Shown one piece after another: positions 39,988-43,416 of a DNA stretch of 43,416 bases. The DNA comes from an uncultured Nitrospiraceae bacterium. Lineage in GTDB: Bacteria > Nitrospirota > Thermodesulfovibrionia > Thermodesulfovibrionales > Thermodesulfovibrionaceae. The DNA is taken from positions 1 to 43,416 of the forward strand of contig CAKZQH010000085.1 of NCBI GenBank assembly GCA_937139565.1. The letters run 5' to 3'. Below the pieces are notes generated by a model that was not told the DNA's origin, searched no databases, and worked only from the letters and a program-made list of their open reading frames with translations. The translations under genes were made by a program, and so were the position numbers. Position 1 is the first letter of the stretch; every line of letters starts with the position of its first letter.

Positions 39988-40444
39988 ATTTTTAAATAAT
40001 CTAAGAGGTAGGGTTTTAATTGTTGGAATAGGAAATCCTCAAAGAGGGGATGACTATGTAGGTAGCTATATAGCAAAATATTTAGAAGGAAAACTCTCGA
40101 TCCCAGTCATCGATTGTGAAGATCGTCCTGAGAGATTTTTAGATAAAATTACTAAAGAAAGGGCAGATACTGTGATTATAATTGATTCGATTCAGATGAA
40201 CGAGGCTGCAGGAAGTTTTGCTTTTTTTTCTGAGGATAACTTTTATCAAGAGGGATTATTTACTCATGAGACAAATTTAGCTTTAATAATAAAGTATCTA
40301 AAGGAGGCTGTCTCTTCGCAGATTATTATTATAGGAATTCAACCGGAAAAAACTCAATACGGCGAGTCAATGAGTAAGAAGGTAAAAGAAACAGCAGACT
40401 TATTTTTAGAGATACTTATAAAAAAGTTGTCATCTATTAAATAG
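39974..40444 (+). CDS. Hydrogenase maturation endopeptidase (HycI/HyaD family)
   Basis: The 156-residue protein has the family opening VLIVGIGNPQRGDDYVGSYI with the metal-sensing acidic residues at 26/27. D71 (IIIDSIQM) and H98 (GLFTHETNLALI) complete the usual nickel-contacting triad. It should remove the 26-residue tail of the large subunit after nickel insertion. The start is a TTG inside the small-subunit gene; no ATG is available before the conserved N-terminus. hypA-F accessory genes are not in the window. Confidence 0.88.
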   Translation: MDINEFLNNLRGRVLIVGIGNPQRGDDYVGSYIAKYLEGKLSIPVIDCEDRPERFLDKITKERADTVIIIDSIQMNEAAGSFAFFSEDNFYQEGLFTHETNLALIIKYLKEAVSSQIIIIGIQPEKTQYGESMSKKVKETADLFLEILIKKLSSIK

Positions 40445-40454
40445 CCGAATGTTA

Positions 40455-40463
40455 TGTTATAAT
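40455..40463 (+). promoter_or_regulatory. Extended -10 promoter of dapA
   Basis: TGT-TATAAT matches the extended -10 consensus. It predicts a start near 40470 and a leader of about 22 bases containing GGGAGG (40479-40484), 7 bases before the dapA ATG. A TTGTCA sits near 40427 but is too far upstream to pair with this -10. Confidence 0.5.
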
Positions 40464-40491
40464 TTCATAAAAACTTTTGGGAGGTTTAAAA

Positions 40492-41367
40492 ATGTTTAAA
40501 GGTTCAATGGTGGCAATAGTTACCCCTTTTAAAAAAGGAAAGGTAGATGAAAAGGCTCTTGCAAATCTTATAGAATGGCACATAAAGGAGGGTACCCATG
40601 CTATAGTTCCATGCGGTACAACAGGAGAAGCATCAACCCTTGATTATGAAGAACATTATAAAGTTATAGAGATTACAGTTAAAGTGGTTAATGGAAGGAT
40701 ACCTGTTATTGCAGGTACAGGTTCAAATTCAACTGATGAAGCAATTATGATTACCAAAAAGGCTGAAAAGTTAGGTGCTAATGGGGTTCTTTCTGTAACT
40801 CCCTATTATAATAAACCCACACAGGAAGGACTTTACAGACACTTTAAAGAGATTGCCGATAAAACAGGTCTACCTGTAATTCTATACAATGTACCAGGTA
40901 GAACGTCTCTTAACATGCTTCCGCAAACAGTAGCAAGACTTAGAGAACATCCAAGAATAGTAGGAATAAAGGAAGCAACAGGAGATATGAAGCAGGTAAG
41001 TGAGATTATTAGGCTCTGCGGAAAGGATTTCGTAGTTCTCTCAGGAGATGATTTTACGAATCTTACGCTTCTTGCACTCGGAGGAAAAGGATTTATCTCG
41101 GTTACAGCAAACATATGTCCAAAGGATGTGGCTGAGCTTTTCAATTCATGGGAAAGAGGAGAGATTGAAAAGGCAAGAGAGATTCACTATAAACTTGAGC
41201 CCATAAATAAGGCTATGTTTATAGAGACAAATCCTATTCCAGTTAAAACAGCTCTTGCCCTGATGGGTAAAATAAAGGAAGAGTTTAGGTTGCCCCTTTG
41301 TGAAATGATTCCTTCAAATAGTGAAAAATTAGCGGAGGTTTTGAGGAGCGCTGGCTTGATTAAATGA
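40492..41367 (+). CDS. dapA: 4-hydroxy-tetrahydrodipicolinate synthase
   Basis: The 291-residue aldolase-type enzyme condenses pyruvate with aspartate semialdehyde in lysine/diaminopimelate synthesis. Active-site residues are intact: the Schiff-base Lys160 in GIKEATGD, Tyr132 in VILYNVPGRTS, Arg137 and the GTTGE loop. SVTPYYNKPTQEG is the other family signature. The ATG at 40492 is chosen because GGGAGG lies 7 bases before it; an in-frame TTG five codons earlier falls before that site. It overlaps recN by 4 bp (ATGA). Confidence 0.97.
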   Translation: MFKGSMVAIVTPFKKGKVDEKALANLIEWHIKEGTHAIVPCGTTGEASTLDYEEHYKVIEITVKVVNGRIPVIAGTGSNSTDEAIMITKKAEKLGANGVLSVTPYYNKPTQEGLYRHFKEIADKTGLPVILYNVPGRTSLNMLPQTVARLREHPRIVGIKEATGDMKQVSEIIRLCGKDFVVLSGDDFTNLTLLALGGKGFISVTANICPKDVAELFNSWERGEIEKAREIHYKLEPINKAMFIETNPIPVKTALALMGKIKEEFRLPLCEMIPSNSEKLAEVLRSAGLIK

Positions 41368-43025
41368 TCGAAGAGATACGGATCAAAGATTTTGCAATTA
41401 TTGATAGACTTACGCTAACCCTTACAAAAGGATTTAATGTAATTACAGGAGAGACAGGAGCAGGAAAATCGATTATCGTTGATGCTCTGGCTGTACTTCT
41501 TAAAGAAAAGGTTATCCCTGCTGATTTTGTTAGACATGGAAGCAGTGATGCTACAGTAGAGGTTATAATTTCTGGCATTAAATCGCAGATTGAGAATTCT
41601 GAGGAAGATATACTAATTTTAAGAAAGATTCTAAGCCTTCAGGGAAAGAACCGCTGTTATATTAATGATTCAGCTTATACTCTTCAGGGTTTTGCAAAGT
41701 TTGTAGCATCATACATTAACATTCATGGTCAGCATGAGCATACGGCATTGCTTAAAACAGAAAATCATCTTAACTTTTTTGATTCTCTTGCTGGAGTTGG
41801 AGAAGATGTAAAAAAAATGGAAAAACTCTACGGTAATTATCAAAATCTTAAATCGGAAACTGAGAGACTTAGAGAAGATTTAAAAGAAAGGAGAAAGAGG
41901 ATAGATTTCCTTAAGTTTCAAATAGAGGAAATTGAGAAGGCAAATCTGGAAGAAGATGAGGAAGCTGTGCTTTCTGAAAAAAGACAGATTTTAAGAAATA
42001 TCCTTAAACTAAGAGAGCTTGCGGAAAAAAGTTTCAGTCTTTTGGAAGAAGACAGAAATTCCGTATATTCAAACCTTTCGAAAGTAATAGGCCAAATTAG
42101 GGAAATATCAAAGTTTGATTCTCAAGCATACGAGATAGAAGGTATGCTCCAGTCAGCCATTGCTCAAATTGAGGAGGCTTCTTATCTTCTTAGAAAAATT
42201 AAAAGTTCCTATGAACCGGATCCTCATCTTCTTGAAAAAGTTGAAGAAAGACTTACACTTATAAATAAGCTTAAGACAAAATATGGTAATAGCATAAAAG
42301 AGATAATAGATTTTGGCTTAAAAGCAAAGGAAGAATTAGATGGAATAAACATTTCAGAAGAGTCTCTCAGCCAAAAAGAGAAAGATTTAGCTTTTTTAGA
42401 GAGAGAAGTTTTCGACTTTGCTATGGAACTTTCATCGAAAAGAAAATTAAAAAAAAGAGAAATCGAAGAAAGAATTATGAATGAGCTTAAATTTTTAGGT
42501 TTTTCTAAGCCGGTTTTTGAGGTAAAAATTAGTGAAACAGCTATTAGCAGGTTAGGATTAGATAGTGTAGAGTTTTATTTCTCAGCTAATCCAGGACAGC
42601 CTCCTAAACCCTTGAGCAAGATTGCATCAGGCGGTGAACTATCAAGACTAATGCTTGCCCTCAAGTGTGTTGAGCTTTCAATGGGAGAAACTATGGGATC
42701 TTCAATGACTCTTGTATTCGATGAAATAGATGCTGGAATTGGTGGCAAAATTGCTGAGAATGTAGGAAGAAGACTTAAAGAAGTATCGAAGCATTATCAA
42801 GTTCTCTGCGTTACTCACTTGCCTCAGATTGCAGCACTTGCCGATAATCACATATTCGTAGAAAAGCGCATAGTGGATGCAAAAACAAAGGTAGAAATAA
42901 GAACACTTAATACACAAGAGCGTAAGGAAGAGATAGCGCGCATGCTTAGCGGAAGAGTGACTGAGAGCTCTTTAGAGCATGCAGAGGAACTCTTGAAGCA
43001 GTCAACTATAAAGAATTCTCCTTAA
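41364..43025 (+). CDS. recN: DNA repair ATPase RecN
   Basis: The 553-residue SMC-like protein has Walker A GETGAGKS at 29-36, a long coiled-coil region (about 155-370), ABC signature KIASGGELSRLMLALK and Walker B LVFDEIDAGIGGKIAENVGR. It acts in double-strand break repair. The ATG overlaps the dapA stop. Homology appears to run to HAEELLKQS; the last six residues, TIKNSP, and the stop lie in sequence shared with the opposite-strand IS110 transposase, so the natural tail was probably altered by the insertion. Confidence 0.95.
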   Translation: MIEEIRIKDFAIIDRLTLTLTKGFNVITGETGAGKSIIVDALAVLLKEKVIPADFVRHGSSDATVEVIISGIKSQIENSEEDILILRKILSLQGKNRCYINDSAYTLQGFAKFVASYINIHGQHEHTALLKTENHLNFFDSLAGVGEDVKKMEKLYGNYQNLKSETERLREDLKERRKRIDFLKFQIEEIEKANLEEDEEAVLSEKRQILRNILKLRELAEKSFSLLEEDRNSVYSNLSKVIGQIREISKFDSQAYEIEGMLQSAIAQIEEASYLLRKIKSSYEPDPHLLEKVEERLTLINKLKTKYGNSIKEIIDFGLKAKEELDGINISEESLSQKEKDLAFLEREVFDFAMELSSKRKLKKREIEERIMNELKFLGFSKPVFEVKISETAISRLGLDSVEFYFSANPGQPPKPLSKIASGGELSRLMLALKCVELSMGETMGSSMTLVFDEIDAGIGGKIAENVGRRLKEVSKHYQVLCVTHLPQIAALADNHIFVEKRIVDAKTKVEIRTLNTQERKEEIARMLSGRVTESSLEHAEELLKQSTIKNSP

Positions 43026-43416
43026 CATGAAAATGAGATTTATGAGTAAGCATAGCAAAAATAACTCTAATAAGCTTATGGGCAGTAGCCATGACAGCCT
43101 TTCTGAAAGGCAGACCGTCCTGTTTTCTTTTAAGGAAATAAGCCTTAAAGAAGGCGTTACAGCGTATGACACCGATAGTCATGAGGTAAATAATTCTTCT
43201 GAGATGACGGTTGCCTCTTTTAGAGATTCTACTTGTGCCTTGAAACTTACCGGACTGAAAAACACTAGGGTCAAGCCCTGCATAGGCAATAAGAGACTTA
43301 TGAGAAGAGAAGTTGTTGATATCTCCTATCTCAGCAAGGAAAGCAGCTCCTGTTGCATCCCCAATACCGTCAATGGAAGTGATGATTTCCATCTCCTCAA
43401 TTGCAATAGACTCACA
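43006..43416 (-). mobile_element. IS110-family transposase, C-terminal part, cut by window edge
   Basis: A reverse-strand frame open to the window end encodes the Transposase_20 (IS116/IS110/IS902) C-terminal domain: ITSIDGIGDATGAAFLAEIG, SHKSLIAYAGLDPSVFQSGK and SKRGNRHLRRIIYLMTIGVI. The residues before the first in-window Met (ESIAIEE) continue the same frame. The DEDD catalytic N-terminal domain and any bridge-RNA region lie outside. Its stop overlaps the last codons of recN by 20 bp, so the element end falls at about 43000. No terminal inverted repeat is visible, as expected for the family. Confidence 0.88.

Noticed and set aside
30832-40444. Respiratory complex I (nuo) operon
   Set aside because: The large subunit has both Ni-binding CxxC pairs, a cleavable tail and a protease gene, and nuoA, J, E, F and G are absent.

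Overview
This window looks like chromosomal DNA of a low-GC, anaerobic, probably thermophilic bacterium. The gene content suggests a Thermodesulfovibrio-like Nitrospirota member: a Hyf-type membrane [NiFe] hydrogenase, a ccsA/hemX-hemA-hemC haem operon, a TauE/SafE-type anion exporter under an NtrC-class activator, and molybdopterin enzymes. The assignment is inferred from content and style; no 16S or marker search was possible. Coding density is high, and many genes overlap by 4 bp (ATGA, TTGA, GTGA), so long co-transcribed blocks are likely.

Layout. 1-6.3 kb (+): a Trm112-like/SAM methyltransferase overlapping a cytoplasmic molybdopterin oxidoreductase, then a three-gene exporter (HlyD/MacA-like adaptor, LolC/MacB-like permease, ABC ATPase). 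6.3-7.6 kb: the only long gene-free stretch, holding palindromic repeats, a 142-bp tandem duplication and a possible gene remnant. 7.6-18.2 kb (+): mfd, a TPR lipoprotein, murJ and a metallo-beta-lactamase-fold hydrolase, then a sensory set made of a double-PhnD lipoprotein, a histidine kinase with a 10-cysteine insert in its HAMP domain, and an NtrC-type regulator. 18.2-22.0 kb (-): hemC, hemA, ccsA/hemX and a MobB-like P-loop protein, preceded by a 42-codon PAS fragment.

22.0-26.6 kb (-): a TauE/SafE-family exporter, an unrecognised two-TM protein and a tandem universal stress protein. Upstream lie a near-consensus sigma-54 promoter and two 17-bp dyads 66 bp apart, and just beyond them the gene for a sigma-54 activator with a degenerate receiver. 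The operon ends in a 76-nt cloverleaf-shaped inverted repeat followed by a T-run. 26.7-30.8 kb (+): mutS, coaE, ribF. 30.8-40.4 kb (+): nine contiguous genes for a group 4 [NiFe] hydrogenase (catalytic HyfG-like, HyfH, three antiporter-like subunits, HyfC, HyfE, HyfI and a HycI-like protease). 40.5-43.0 kb (+): dapA and recN. The right edge holds the C-terminal part of an IS110-family transposase (-) whose end overlaps the last codons of recN.

How they fit together. The hydrogenase probably couples H2 turnover to ion translocation; its soluble electron partner is not in the window. The haem and ccsA-like genes fit a cytochrome-c-based anaerobic metabolism. The exporter/two-TM/Usp operon with its dedicated activator and paired operator-like dyads is the best candidate here for an undescribed regulated system. 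The double-PhnD/Cys-rich kinase/NtrC set is a second sensing module with unknown signal and targets.
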